Shown here: positions 14,842-24,153 of the stretch, piece by piece
How positions within the stretch are numbered: the stretch's first letter is position 1
Layout of the letters: every line of letters begins with the position of its first letter
Source of the DNA: Sphingomonadales bacterium
GTDB taxonomy: Bacteria > Pseudomonadota > Alphaproteobacteria > Sphingomonadales > Sphingomonadaceae
DNA length: 64,000 nucleotides
Assembly (NCBI GenBank): GCA_025362295.1
Contig: JANYGX010000002.1
Coordinates: forward strand, 117,989-181,988
Direction of reading: 5' to 3'
The notes under the pieces: model-generated
What the model was told of the DNA's origin: nothing
Seen by the model: the letters and a program-made list of their open reading frames with translations, nothing else
Databases searched by the model: none
Made by a program: the position numbers and the translations under genes

Positions 14842-14937
14842 CGTCATGCCGACGCATGTCGGCATCCATGATATATGCAATTGATAAATATTGGTGTTTT
14901 GCACAACCCATGTATGCCGACATGCGTCGGCATGACG
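14842..14937. repeat. REP-like inverted pair (two palindromic units)
   Basis: Bases 14842-14870 and 14909-14937 are reverse complements at 28 of 29 positions, with about 38 A+T-rich bases between. Each arm is itself a hairpin: GCCGAC GCAT GTCGGC on the left, GCCGAC ATGC GTCGGC on the right. The layout matches a bacterial interspersed mosaic element of two REP units. It fills much of the 292-base gap between the Lrp gene and prfB; the rest of that gap (14774-14841 and 14938-15065) holds nothing else I can identify. Confidence 0.75.
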
Positions 14938-15065
14938 AAGGGAGGTGTATATCAATGAGTTCCCAAACCAAGTCACGTCATCGGGCGGTTGGCATTAATA
15001 CGTAATATGCTAATATGGTTATTATCATTCATAATTTTCATATTGAATTGCTAAAAAACAAGCTC

Positions 15066-16194
15066 TTAATCGATATCACTCACATCCGCTTTGTCGCCGG
15101 TTACGCGCTGTGCAAGTGCTGCGGCCATGAACGGATCGAGCGCACCGTCCAGCACGACGTTAGGCTGGTTGCTGACAACGCCTGTCCGCAGGTCTTTCAC
15201 CATCTGATAAGGCTGCAGCACGTAGGAACGAATCTGATGGCCCCAGCCAATATCGGTTTTGCTGGCGTTGCTGATCGCGGCCTCGGCTTCGCGTTTTTGT
15301 AGCTCAGCTTCAAACATCCGCGCTTTCAGCATTTTCATGGCTGTCGCCTTGTTCTTATGCTGGCTGCGCTGGTTTTGACAGGCAACGATGATGCCAGTGG
15401 GCATATGGGTGATGCGCACCGCGCTATCGGTGGTGTTGATGTGCTGGCCACCAGCGCCAGAGGCGCGGTAGGTATCGATCTTCAAATCTTTTTCCAAAAC
15501 CTCAATATTGATGTCGTCATCCACATCCGGGTAAACCCAGACTGATGTGAAGCTGGTGTGGCGTTTTGCATTGCTGTCAAAGGGAGAAATGCGCACCAGC
15601 CGGTGCACGCCGGATTCGGTTTTTGCCCAGCCGTAGGCATAATCACCTTTGATGAGCAGTGTGCAGGATTTGATGCCGGCTTGCTCACCGGCATGGCTGT
15701 CAATAATCTCAACCTTGAAACCACACCGCTCGGCCCAACGCATGTACATGCGTTGCAACATCTCGGCCCAGTCGTTTGATTCTGTGCCGCCGGCACCAGC
15801 GTTGATTTCGATGAAGGTTGAGCTTGGGTCAGCCTCGCCGGACAGTAAAGCGGCTGCCTTGTCACGCTCGGCTTTGGCCGCGAGTTTGGCAAGCGCTGCA
15901 ACCCCGTCGTTCACCATAGCGTCGTCACCCTCGGCTTCAGCCATCTCGGTGAGTTCAGTGGTCTCTTTGAGTTCGCGCTCGATATGACGATAGGCTGCAA
16001 TGGATTCTTCCAGCCGCCGCCGCTCGCGCATCAAATCCTGCGCTTTGCGCGGGTCGTCCCACAGTTTGGGGTCTTCAGAAATGTCGTTCAGTTCACCGAG
16101 GCGTTTGAGGGCTTTATCCCAGTCAAAGAAACCTCCTCAGCAGGGCAAGAGCCTGCTTGGTCTGGTCGATGGATGTTAGCGCTTCTGCACGCAT
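15066..16194 (-). CDS. prfB: Peptide chain release factor 2, with programmed +1 frameshift
   Basis: RF2 recognises UGA and UAA stop codons. The gene starts at ATG 16194 (AGGAGA upstream), reads 23 codons to an in-frame TGA (16125-16123), and continues in the +1 frame as DWDKALKRLGELNDI to the stop at 15066, giving about 375 residues after frameshift. The GGQ catalytic motif (GAGGQHINTTDSAVRITH) and the SPF tripeptide (ISPFDSNAKRHTSF) are both present. A simple frame search would find only the shortened 322-residue part from 16034. The frameshift provides autoregulation: low RF2 favours shifting and full-length synthesis. Confidence 0.97.
16122..16137 (-). promoter_or_regulatory. prfB programmed +1 frameshift signal
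   Basis: On the minus strand AGGAGG (16137-16132) acts as the internal Shine-Dalgarno sequence, followed at once by TTT CTT TGA C (16131-16122). This is the canonical RF2 arrangement, with CTT in the slippery P-site position and a poor-context TGA followed by C. The downstream frame continues with the conserved DWDKAL sequence, which confirms the shift. Confidence 0.96.
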
Positions 16195-16204
16195 GCGTCT
16201 TCTC

Positions 16205-16978
16205 CTAGTGTTTTACAGTCACGGCATAGAGCGCCACAGCCGTGGCTGTTGAGACATTCAAACTCTCAACGGCGTCTGATATAGGCAGTCTTGCCAGAAT
16301 GTCACAATGTTCGGCGACATTAGGCCGGATGCCTGCGCCCTCAGCGCCCAGCACCAGACATATGCGCTCGGCTGTCAGCACCGATGCCAGCGGCTGCTCA
16401 GCCGCCCCATCAAGCCCGACCCGCCACCAGCCCGCCTCGGCGATGCTCTCAAGGGCACGTGACAGGTTAACCACGCGCACCCACGGCACAAGTTCAATGC
16501 AGCCGGAGGCTGCTTTGGCAAGCGCGCCCGTTTCCACTGGGCTATGCCGATCCTGAGTGATTATGGCGGCGGCTCCAAATGCGGCAGCGGAACGCAATAT
16601 AGCCCCAAGGTTTTGTGGGTCAGTCACTTGATCGAGCATAATCAGCGGCTTGTTGCCGGCTTTTTCAAGTACATCTTGCAAGTCTGGTGCCTCAAGTGGT
16701 TCAGTTTCCAGCACCAGTCCCTGGTGCGGCGTGTCACCGCCCAGCATCTTGTCGAGTGCCTTGTCATCAGCCACGCGCACCTCAAGGCCCTTGGGCAGCT
16801 CAAGCGCATCAAGTGCCCGCTCCGTGCCAAACAGTGCCATCAGCAGCCTGTTAGGATTCGCCAATGCCGCCATAACCGCATGGCGGCCATAGAGTCGCAA
16901 TTGGCTTTTACCACCAGGTTTGCCGTGAATAGCTTTGGTTTGGCCCCTGCGGACGCCACGAAATATTTGTTTACCCAT
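16205..16978 (-). CDS. rlmB: TrmH/SpoU-family RNA 2'-O-methyltransferase (RlmB-like)
   Basis: This 257-residue SpoU methyltransferase has a basic N-terminal leader, a small substrate-binding domain (LRLYGRHAVMAALANP) and the SPOUT knot with motifs QVTDPQNLGAILRSAA, ICLVLGAEGAGI and ISDAVESLNVSTATAVALY. These fit RlmB, which methylates G2251 of 23S rRNA, though other TrmH-family RNA targets cannot be excluded. The frame is open far upstream across the tRNA-Tyr gene; I use ATG 16978 because AGAGG precedes it at proper distance. The gene runs towards prfB, 11 bases away, and may be co-transcribed with it. Confidence 0.92.
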   Translation of the reverse strand: MGKQIFRGVRRGQTKAIHGKPGGKSQLRLYGRHAVMAALANPNRLLMALFGTERALDALELPKGLEVRVADDKALDKMLGGDTPHQGLVLETEPLEAPDLQDVLEKAGNKPLIMLDQVTDPQNLGAILRSAAAFGAAAIITQDRHSPVETGALAKAASGCIELVPWVRVVNLSRALESIAEAGWWRVGLDGAAEQPLASVLTAERICLVLGAEGAGIRPNVAEHCDILARLPISDAVESLNVSTATAVALYAVTVKH

Positions 16979-17075
16979 AATAGTGCCTCTCATGCACGGA
17001 TGTCCGTTGACATGGAAGCCCCAATTCTCCACAAGCCGAAACTTGTCAAAACCGATACAACATCGGCTGGCATAT

Positions 17076-17161
17076 GGAGAGGTGGCCGAGCGGTCAATGG
17101 CAGCAGACTGTAAATCTGCCGGGTTCGCCCTACGTTGGTTCAAATCCAACCCTCTCCACCA
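17076..17161 (+). tRNA. tRNA-Tyr (anticodon GTA)
   Basis: This is an 86-base class II tRNA with encoded CCA. The acceptor stem GGAGAGG (17076-17082) pairs with CCTCTCC (17151-17157). The anticodon loop contains GTA at 17110-17112. A long variable arm and the T-loop GGTTCAAATCC follow. It is divergent from rlmB and 13 bases upstream of tRNA-Gly, the conserved Tyr-Gly tandem seen in many proteobacteria. Confidence 0.97.
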
Positions 17162-17174
17162 GCTGGCTTTACTT

Positions 17175-17248
17175 GCGGGTGTAACTCAATGGCAGAGTAG
17201 CAGCTTCCCAAGCTGACCACGAGGGTTCGATTCCCTTCACCCGCTCCA
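17175..17248 (+). tRNA. tRNA-Gly (anticodon read as CCC)
   Basis: This is a 74-base tRNA with CCA encoded. The acceptor stem GCGGGTG (17175-17181) pairs with CACCCGC (17238-17244), followed by discriminator T and CCA. The anticodon stem-loop reads CAGC TTCCCAA GCTG, which places CCC at positions 34-36. The T-arm GAGGGTTCGATTCCCTT is standard. The D-stem carries an ACTC/GAGT pairing in place of the usual GCTC/GAGC. It follows tRNA-Tyr directly. Confidence 0.93.
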
Positions 17249-17256
17249 CCATGTTG

Positions 17257-18021
17257 CTAAATTTCAATGCCGGAGTCGCTTAAGTTTTTGACAAACGCTT
17301 GCGGGAGCTCCGCCTGCACTGTCACAACCTCACCACTGGCCAGCGGTATCGATATTTCGCGTGCGTGGAGCATTGTTCGTGTGGTTTTGCTGCCGCGTCC
17401 ATAAATCGGATCGCCAACCAGCGGGCAGCCAAGCTCTGCACTATGCACCCGAATCTGGTGGGTGCGACCGGTTTTGGGCGTGAAAGCGATGAGGCTGTGC
17501 TTCGGGCCTTTGGACAAAACTTTATAATGTGTTTCGGCCCGCTGGCCCTTATCGCTCACTTCCATGCGCCAGCCTGCTTCAGCTGTTGAGGTTTTAATCA
17601 AGGCGGCATTCACAACGCCTTCAGGTAGTGCAGGAATTCCATCGACAATGGCCCAGTAGGCTTTGCCAATCAGCCCATCCATAAACAGTTGGGTGAGGCG
17701 TTTGTGCGCTTTGGGGTTGCGCGCCAGTAGCAGGCACCCACTGGTGTCGCGGTCTAGCCGGTGGACGGCCTGTGGCAACCGCTGGAAACCAAAGGTCAGC
17801 TCCGCCATATAGCGTTCAAGGCTGTCCTGCGTCTTTGGCCCGGCATGGCAAGCAAGACCTGCCGGTTTGTCGAGCACTATCATATGGGCATCAATTTTAA
17901 GCACCCGATTTTCAAGGTTATAGGCCGAGACGATGGTGTTTGCGGTGCGGGGGCCGCCCCTGCTATAGGCTTGTTGCTTGGGCCGCAGGCCATCGTGAAA
18001 GGATTTTTGCCGTATGGCCAC
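17257..18021 (-). CDS. RluA-family pseudouridine synthase
   Basis: This protein of about 254 residues has the RluA signature [17 protein letters not shown], whose aspartate in HRLD is the catalytic residue, and downstream family motifs GRTHQIRVH and PLVGDPIYG. It isomerises uridine in rRNA or tRNA; the target cannot be told. No S4 domain is present. I chose GTG 18021: it has AGGAGA seven bases upstream, while in-frame ATGs further out lie deep inside rimO. With this start the gene overlaps the divergent rimO start by eight bases. Confidence 0.85.
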   Translation of the reverse strand: MAIRQKSFHDGLRPKQQAYSRGGPRTANTIVSAYNLENRVLKIDAHMIVLDKPAGLACHAGPKTQDSLERYMAELTFGFQRLPQAVHRLDRDTSGCLLLARNPKAHKRLTQLFMDGLIGKAYWAIVDGIPALPEGVVNAALIKTSTAEAGWRMEVSDKGQRAETHYKVLSKGPKHSLIAFTPKTGRTHQIRVHSAELGCPLVGDPIYGRGSKTTRTMLHAREISIPLASGEVVTVQAELPQAFVKNLSDSGIEI

Positions 18022-19363
18022 TGTGTTATCTCCTAAACAATCGAAAGTTGGTCTCGTATCGCTGGGGTGCCCCAAAGCGCTGGTTGATTCTGAGCGCATA
18101 CTCACACAGCTTAGAGCGGACGGCTATGCTCTATCGGCAACTTATGCCGATGCCGATGTCGTTTTGGTCAATACATGCGGCTTTCTGGATTCTGCCCGTG
18201 AGGAATCGCTTGATGCCATCAGCGAGGCGATAGCCGAAAATGGCAAGGTTATCGTCACAGGCTGTTTGGGTGTTGAGGCTGCAGCGCTGCAGAAACGTTT
18301 TCCGAAATTGCTCGCTGTTACTGGCCCTCAGCAATATGAACAGGTTGTCCGCGCAGTGCATTCGGCCGCTCCACAAGTGCCTCATCCTTTTGTCGATCTG
18401 GTGCCTGATATTGGCATTAAACTCACTCCAAACCACTATAGTTATATAAAAATATCAGAAGGCTGCAATCACCGGTGCAGTTTCTGTATTATTCCTTCGC
18501 TGCGTGGAGATCTGCAATCCAGGCCTGCCAATGCCGTGTTGCATGAAGCTGAGAAGCTGGTGGCGGCCGGCACGAAAGAGCTGCTAGTGATCAGTCAGGA
18601 CACTTCTGCTTACGGCGTGGATATCAAGCACGCAACCAGCCCATGGCGCGGCTATGATGTGCGGTCACATATGACAGATTTGTGTGCCGCACTTGGGTCA
18701 TTGGGCGTGTGGGTGCGATTGCACTATGTTTATCCCTATCCTCATGTGGATGCTGTTATGCCTTTGATGGCTGATGGCAAAATCCTGCCGTATCTTGATA
18801 TTCCATTTCAACATGCCAGTCCAAGTGTTTTAAAAGCAATGAAACGCCCTGCCAATGAGCTCAAAGTTCTTGAACGCATTGCTGGCTGGCGTCGGCTGGT
18901 GCCTGATATCACCATACGCTCAACATTCATCGTCGGCTTTCCGGGTGAAACCGACGAAGATTTTGACTATTTGCTCGATTGGCTCGAAGAAGCGCAGCTT
19001 GATCGCGTTGGCTGTTTCAAATTTGAACCCGTGAAAGGGGCGGCAGCGAATGCACTGGAAAACCAAGTGGATGAAGCTGTTAAGCAGGATCGCTTAGATT
19101 GTTTCATGGCAAAACAAGCGGCTATATCAGCGGCAAAACTTAATCGTAAAATTGGCCAGACACTCGAGGTTATTATTGATGAGGTGGATAATGAAGGTGG
19201 TGCCACCGGCCGCTCTAAAGCCGATGCACCAGAGATTGACGGCGCTGTACAGTTGCGCGACTCGTCAGGACTCAAGGCGGGTGACATCGTTAAAGTTTTG
19301 GTAGAAGATGCCGACGAACACGATCTCTATGGGGTAGTTTGCAGCGCAAGCACAATCGGGTGA
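18014..19363 (+). CDS. rimO: Ribosomal protein S12 methylthiotransferase RimO
   Basis: This 449-residue radical-SAM enzyme methylthiolates an aspartate of ribosomal protein S12. The N-terminal UPF0004 domain carries the first cluster (Cys19 in [13 protein letters not shown], Cys55 in NTCGF, Cys84 in TGCLG). The radical-SAM motif is CNHRCSFC (Cys151, Cys155, Cys158), and a C-terminal TRAM domain ends the protein. KALVDSE distinguishes RimO from MiaB. AAGGA lies ahead of ATG 18014. The start overlaps the divergent pseudouridine synthase gene by eight bases. Confidence 0.97.
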   Translation: MATVLSPKQSKVGLVSLGCPKALVDSERILTQLRADGYALSATYADADVVLVNTCGFLDSAREESLDAISEAIAENGKVIVTGCLGVEAAALQKRFPKLLAVTGPQQYEQVVRAVHSAAPQVPHPFVDLVPDIGIKLTPNHYSYIKISEGCNHRCSFCIIPSLRGDLQSRPANAVLHEAEKLVAAGTKELLVISQDTSAYGVDIKHATSPWRGYDVRSHMTDLCAALGSLGVWVRLHYVYPYPHVDAVMPLMADGKILPYLDIPFQHASPSVLKAMKRPANELKVLERIAGWRRLVPDITIRSTFIVGFPGETDEDFDYLLDWLEEAQLDRVGCFKFEPVKGAAANALENQVDEAVKQDRLDCFMAKQAAISAAKLNRKIGQTLEVIIDEVDNEGGATGRSKADAPEIDGAVQLRDSSGLKAGDIVKVLVEDADEHDLYGVVCSASTIG

Positions 19364-19465
19364 ATGAATTATTATTGAGCTATTTCGCTGCTTAATACCA
19401 GAAGTCTTGAATAGAGCTTTTTAATAGCGCCATTTGATAACCTTCACAGGTGCTCATCTTAAACC

Positions 19466-22024
19466 TTAAAAATCACTTTTCCAGCGCAAGAGCAGGCCTT
19501 TGTCATTGCGCACGAAAGCATTGTTGCCGGGATTAAATCGATCAAAGATATTCATTTGCAATGCGCCATATCCTGATACTTGTTTGCTGTAGCCAAACTC
19601 CATATCCATTTCGCGTCCGGTGGGCGCTAGCGATACGGTTGAAGGTGTGGATACAACCTGAAACGATGCGTAGTCATAACCGGATGGTACGCTTACGTGT
19701 GCGCTGCCGCTTTCCACCCGTAGCGGCTGGCTGATACCAAACACAACATTCCCAGATTGCCCGGGCAGGGCATAACGTGCTGAGGCTGCAAAAGCCGACA
19801 CAAGCAGTGCATCTGTTTTGTTGACAATACCGTCAGCAGCACCATTGATAGCAATGCGGCCGAAGTGCCCAGTGGCGGCCACTGTCCATGGCCCGGTTGT
19901 GTAGGTTCCGCTCAGGCGGCCTATGAAACCTTGTGTGCCTGTACCTAAACCAAATCCATTCACCGCGCGGCTGCCAAGCACCGAACCACGTTCCGTCTGA
20001 AGTGTGATGCCGGTTTCCAGCAATGTGTTTGACCATTGACGCCGTATGTGCATGGCCACTTTATCTATAGTAATGGGAGATTGCGTTATCGTGTTCTGGA
20101 TCTGGCCATTGTCTCTTGCGTGACTGAAGCCAGAGAGCAGCTCAAAATTCCCCAATCGTGCGTTCACACCAAAGCCAAATTTTTGCGATGCATTAACAAT
20201 ATTCATCAACCTATCGTCATAGCCATTCAGCAAATCACGACTTGAATCTGTTGACAAACCAAGCACGCGGCTATCGCCTGTGCCACTGGCAAAGCTGAGC
20301 GACAGTGTTTTACTGAAGGCGTAGTGTGCATCAAATTGTACATTGCCCAGAGGTTTGCTTGATGTAAAAAGCCCATCGTAATAACCAGGTAAAGAATCGT
20401 TTCGCTCAGCAGAGAAATTAAAGCTGAAGTTTTTTGCACTGCTGACGGATGATATTTGCCGTGTTGTTGTGTTGGCAAACCCAGCCAGCCCGATCGTGCG
20501 ATTGGCATTGGCAAGCGGACCAGCAAGATTGGTGATGTAAGGCCGCTTGTATGCGTCGAGATACACAGTGGCCTTCAGCGCTGTCCGCAAGGCTGCACCA
20601 TCACCAAATGCGGAACTGAGCTGGCTGGTTAGCCCATTGGGCAATGCATTTATTGCCAGTGTGACGATGCCAGATGCTGTTTGCACGCTGGCCGCTCCCT
20701 GAGGTTGGAAAGCCGCCGTGATGTTGAGCAAGCCGTGGCCATAAACTGGGTCAAGTGTGCCAGCAGGCGTCGTACCAAGATGCGTTGCCGTGCTGAGTAG
20801 CAGGTCAGTTATATTCTGCCCTGTCAGCATCGGGAATTTTTGAGCAAGCAAGCCGATGGCACCGGTCACAATAGGTGCAGAGAATGAAGTGCCCTCAACA
20901 TTGTAAAGCGCACCATTATCAAAAGGAGTAACCACATTGCCTGGAGCGACTAGATAATAATTTGCATATATGCCTGTACCAGCGCGATTTGAATAGTCTG
21001 TGATAACGTTATTGGCATCAACGGCGCCGACAATCAGTAAAGGTATGTCTCGTATCGTTGCGCTGCCATTTTTACTAAAATTATTCACTAGGTCTTGAGG
21101 AAACTGATTGGGTGATGCGCCAATAACAGCACCAGTGGAATCTGTAACTTCTTTTCTGTTTGCTCCAGTGCCAGTATATTTGTGATCATTGCCCGCTGCG
21201 TTAACAATGATGACGCCCTTGTCAAACGTGTTTTGTATTTCAGCATTGAAACGGACAGCAGACGCATTGTAGGCCGTATAATCTGGAGGTGTATTGTTGG
21301 GGTCGCTTGGAACGGGGCTGTTGCTGGAGGTCGTATAACCCAACGAAAGATTCACAGCGCGTGCATTTGCTGCACAGGCAGCGATAATGGCATCTGCAAA
21401 ATGATTGTTGAAATTAACATTATCCTGTAACAATTGTGCTTGTGTTTCTGTGCCATTTGACGGAGGTTCGCCGCCATAAATGCGCGCTGCAAAAATTGTT
21501 GCTTCATAAGCAACGCCGTAAATACCAATGCCATCTTTTGCAGCAGCTATTACATCAGCGACGGCGGTGCCATGTCCATAAGGATAGGTCTTGCCATCAG
21601 TTTCCAGATACGAGTCTATAATGGCGCCACCAGTCGTAAAATCTTTTGATCCTGGATCTATTCGGCCAGCCAATTGGTTGAAATTGACATCGCTTGATTT
21701 GCTTGCATTGTTTGTGTTGAGGCCAGTGTCTAGCACAGCGAGCGTTACGCCTTTTCCGGTAATGCCCTGATCATAGGCTGTTTGAGCGCCAACGGCCATT
21801 ATCCCTGTTGTATCCGCAGCTTCTTGTGTCACGCTAACGATGCTAGATGGTCCCGCAGGTGGCGGCGCTGGAACGGGTACAGGTGGCGTTGGTGCAGGCG
21901 TTTGACTGATCACCGGTGCCGGTGTGCTGGCAGGCACTGAGCCACCACCGCAGGCTACCAGCGTGCCCAATAACCCCAGGCTCATGCCCACACTGATTGT
22001 CTTGCAATGACCTAATGAACGCAT
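19466..22024 (-). CDS. Subtilisin-like (S8) lipoprotein autotransporter
   Basis: This 852-residue protein starts with a lipoprotein signal whose lipobox is LVAC (lipidated Cys25), then a Pro-rich linker (about 35-58). The subtilase domain has catalytic Asp99 (VLDTGLN), His151 (YGHGTAVADV), Asn279 and Ser380 (GTSFSAPIVTG). The remainder (about 560-852) alternates polar and hydrophobic residues and ends KGLLLRWKSDF, with a terminal Phe, as in outer-membrane autotransporter barrels. This is the NalP-like layout: a lipidated surface protease that may process other surface proteins. GGAGG precedes ATG 22024. It converges on rimO; nothing recognisable lies in 19364-19465. Confidence 0.88.
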   Translation of the reverse strand: MRSLGHCKTISVGMSLGLLGTLVACGGGSVPASTPAPVISQTPAPTPPVPVPAPPPAGPSSIVSVTQEAADTTGIMAVGAQTAYDQGITGKGVTLAVLDTGLNTNNASKSSDVNFNQLAGRIDPGSKDFTTGGAIIDSYLETDGKTYPYGHGTAVADVIAAAKDGIGIYGVAYEATIFAARIYGGEPPSNGTETQAQLLQDNVNFNNHFADAIIAACAANARAVNLSLGYTTSSNSPVPSDPNNTPPDYTAYNASAVRFNAEIQNTFDKGVIIVNAAGNDHKYTGTGANRKEVTDSTGAVIGASPNQFPQDLVNNFSKNGSATIRDIPLLIVGAVDANNVITDYSNRAGTGIYANYYLVAPGNVVTPFDNGALYNVEGTSFSAPIVTGAIGLLAQKFPMLTGQNITDLLLSTATHLGTTPAGTLDPVYGHGLLNITAAFQPQGAASVQTASGIVTLAINALPNGLTSQLSSAFGDGAALRTALKATVYLDAYKRPYITNLAGPLANANRTIGLAGFANTTTRQISSVSSAKNFSFNFSAERNDSLPGYYDGLFTSSKPLGNVQFDAHYAFSKTLSLSFASGTGDSRVLGLSTDSSRDLLNGYDDRLMNIVNASQKFGFGVNARLGNFELLSGFSHARDNGQIQNTITQSPITIDKVAMHIRRQWSNTLLETGITLQTERGSVLGSRAVNGFGLGTGTQGFIGRLSGTYTTGPWTVAATGHFGRIAINGAADGIVNKTDALLVSAFAASARYALPGQSGNVVFGISQPLRVESGSAHVSVPSGYDYASFQVVSTPSTVSLAPTGREMDMEFGYSKQVSGYGALQMNIFDRFNPGNNAFVRNDKGLLLRWKSDF

Positions 22025-22169
22025 AATAACCTCCACTACAAATGTTATAGACAATCTATGCTATTCACTGAACCGCTGCAAGGCGATTAAACTAGTAAAA
22101 ATTCATGAAGCTTGACGTTCGTCGCGTTTTAGGGCTGGTTTATTCAGGTGAGCATATCAATAGGAAAAT

Positions 22170-22949
22170 ATGATGAAATATGAGATATCCGGCACAACCA
22201 TGCAAACAGTTGCTATCGACCTTGATCGGGGCGAGCAGCTGTATAGCCAGACGGCTTCAATGGCATGGATGACAGAAAGCATCCGCATGGATACCCACAC
22301 GGGAGGCGGCCTATTTGAGGGCCTCAAGCGCAGCATGGGCGGCGGTAGTTTTTTCATCACTGAATTTACGGCAGAAGCAAATGGCCATATCGCCTTTGCG
22401 CCACGCTTTCCGGGCCAGATCATGGCCTTTCCGCTACAATCCGGCCAGTCGTTAATCTGCCGGAAAGAAACGTTTTTGTGCGCCGAAAAATCCGTTAATC
22501 TCGATATTGCTTTGCAGCAACGGTTGGGAGCTGGCTTTTTTGGCGGCGAGGGCTTTATTTTGCAACGTGTCACGGGGCCAGGGACGGTCTGGCTGGATTT
22601 GTCCGGCGAAGTTGTCGAAAAAAATCTTGCTCCGGGTGAAAAATTACTGGTTCACGCCGGCCATGTCGGCATTAACGAGCCAAGCATAAACTTTGATATT
22701 AAGATGATGCGCGGGTTTCGCAATGTGTTGTTCGGTGGTGAAGGTTTGTTTCTCGCGACACTCACCGGCCCTGGCAAAATATGGTTGCAATCTATGCCAA
22801 TCATGAACCTTGCGGAAGAGGTGGCGCGGTATATGCCAGGTGAAGGCGGGCGCGGTAGCACGGTTAGCTCCGTTGTTGGTGGCGGCGTAGCGGGCACGGT
22901 GCTTGGCAGTATCGTTGGCGGCCTGTTTGGTTCTGGTGGCGATACATAA
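22170..22949 (+). CDS. AIM24 / TIGR00266 family protein
   Basis: This 259-residue protein of the AIM24 (DUF124) family has a two-fold beta-rich repeat: SFFITEFTAEANGHIAFAPRFPG in the first half (split for length) and RNVLFGGEGLFLATLTGPGKIWLQS near the end. It closes with a glycine-rich C-terminal tail (VGGGVAGTVLGSIVGGLFG). The mitochondrial homologue supports respiratory membrane organisation; the bacterial role is unknown. Two ATGs (22170 and 22173) follow TAGGAAAA and either could be used. Its stop overlaps the next start by one base (TAATG), so a small operon with the NUDIX, DUF2842 and apt genes is likely. Confidence 0.85.
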   Translation: MMKYEISGTTMQTVAIDLDRGEQLYSQTASMAWMTESIRMDTHTGGGLFEGLKRSMGGGSFFITEFTAEANGHIAFAPRFPGQIMAFPLQSGQSLICRKETFLCAEKSVNLDIALQQRLGAGFFGGEGFILQRVTGPGTVWLDLSGEVVEKNLAPGEKLLVHAGHVGINEPSINFDIKMMRGFRNVLFGGEGLFLATLTGPGKIWLQSMPIMNLAEEVARYMPGEGGRGSTVSSVVGGGVAGTVLGSIVGGLFGSGGDT

Positions 22950-23374
22950 TGCGGCCACAGGTTGGTGTTGGTGTTGTCGTGCTGGACGGCGAGCAAGTGC
23001 TGCTCATCAAACGCGGCAAGCCACCTAGAATGGGAGAGTGGTCGCTACCTGGCGGTCGGCTCGAATTTGGTGAAACATTGCATGCTGCAGCAATCAGGGA
23101 AACCGCCGAGGAAACCGGACTTGCCATTACACCAAAAGCTATTGTCGACATTGTAGAAATGATTGATCACAATGCAGAAAATACTATCCATTATCATTAC
23201 ATCTTGATAGATTATTGGGCAGTGGTTTCTGGTGGAAAGTTGTGTGCGGGGGATGATGCAGCCGATGCCGCATGGTACGATATTAAAGACATTGCTAATT
23301 TGAATATGTGGGGGGAAACACAAAAGGTTATTCACAAGGCCATGCTTATGCGCGATATTAACGAAACACTATGA
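22949..23374 (+). CDS. NUDIX hydrolase (ADP-ribose pyrophosphatase-like)
   Basis: This 141-residue protein has a full Nudix box, GGRLEFGETLHAAAIRETAEETGL, read in two parts: GGRLEFGETLHAAAI and RETAEETGLAI. The glutamates of REXXEE bind the catalytic metal. Sequence around KPPRMGEWSLPGG is typical of ADP-ribose or nucleotide-sugar pyrophosphatases, but substrate prediction is unreliable. It overlaps the AIM24 stop by one base and the DUF2842 start by four, which indicates translational coupling. Confidence 0.92.
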   Translation: MRPQVGVGVVVLDGEQVLLIKRGKPPRMGEWSLPGGRLEFGETLHAAAIRETAEETGLAITPKAIVDIVEMIDHNAENTIHYHYILIDYWAVVSGGKLCAGDDAADAAWYDIKDIANLNMWGETQKVIHKAMLMRDINETL

Positions 23375-23589
23375 CCACAAGACAACGGAAACGCATAGGC
23401 ACACTTGCCATATTGGTTGGCATTGCGCTTTATTCGGTAGTGGTTGTGCTTGTTGTAACAAGTTTCCAACGCCTACCTATCTGGGCTGAAGTGCCTGTTT
23501 ATCTGGTGCTGGGTATTATCTGGATTAAACCCTGCTATCATGTTCTGATGTGGATTGAGACAAACCAATGGCGACAGCCAAAAAAATAA
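23371..23589 (+). CDS. DUF2842 membrane protein
   Basis: This 72-residue protein has two transmembrane helices (about 10-30 and 38-58) and a positively charged N-terminus (MTTRQRKRIG). The size, topology and the tryptophan/proline pattern IIWIKPCYHVLMWIE fit DUF2842, a small family largely restricted to alphaproteobacteria with no known function. Its ATG overlaps the NUDIX stop. apt follows 13 bases later. Confidence 0.8.
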   Translation: MTTRQRKRIGTLAILVGIALYSVVVVLVVTSFQRLPIWAEVPVYLVLGIIWIKPCYHVLMWIETNQWRQPKK

Positions 23590-23602
23590 CGAGGTCATTG
23601 AT

Positions 23603-24130
23603 ATGCCTGATAACGACGACCTGAAATCGTTGGTGCGCGCCATCCCTGATTTTCCAAAGCCCGGCATCATGTTTCGGGACATCACGACTTTGGTGCGTGA
23701 CGCGCACGGCTTTCCACTGGCCATCGATCGGATGGCAGAACTTGTTGGTAATGGCCACACAGTGGTTGCAGGTATTGAGGCTCGCGGGTTTATTTTTGGT
23801 GCAGCGTTGGCGCAGCGTTTGGGGCTTGGATTTTTAATGATCCGCAAAAAAGATAAGTTGCCAGGCCATACCATTGGCATGAACTATGCTCTAGAATATG
23901 GTATGGACCGGATCGAAATTCACGCTGATTCTATCGGCACTTCTGACGTCGTACTTCTAATCGATGACTTGATTGCAACTGGCGGCACCGCAGAAGCAGC
24001 CGTAAAGCTCATACGATCGACCGGTGCGACGATCAGCACGGCGGCCTTCGTTATCGATTTGCCTCAGCTTGGCGGATCGCAAAAGCTTGAGGTGATGGAT
24101 GTATCATCGCTTAGCCTGATGAATTTTTAA
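23603..24130 (+). CDS. apt: Adenine phosphoribosyltransferase
   Basis: This 175-residue enzyme makes AMP from adenine and PRPP in purine salvage. The PRPP-binding motif VVLLIDDLIATGGTAEAA and the N-terminal IPDFPKPGIMFRDIT are both diagnostic, and the VVAGIEARGFIFGAALA loop is intact. I start at ATG 23603 (MPDNDDLK), which follows GAGG and matches the family; an upstream ATG at 23555 lies within the DUF2842 gene. Confidence 0.96.
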   Translation: MPDNDDLKSLVRAIPDFPKPGIMFRDITTLVRDAHGFPLAIDRMAELVGNGHTVVAGIEARGFIFGAALAQRLGLGFLMIRKKDKLPGHTIGMNYALEYGMDRIEIHADSIGTSDVVLLIDDLIATGGTAEAAVKLIRSTGATISTAAFVIDLPQLGGSQKLEVMDVSSLSLMNF

Positions 24131-24153
24131 CACTGCAAATCGGAGAGAGAAAA

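Noticed and set aside
16979..17149. N-terminal extension of the rlmB gene
   Set aside because: It would be translated antisense across tRNA-Tyr; the ATG at 16978 has a proper ribosome binding site and matches the family.
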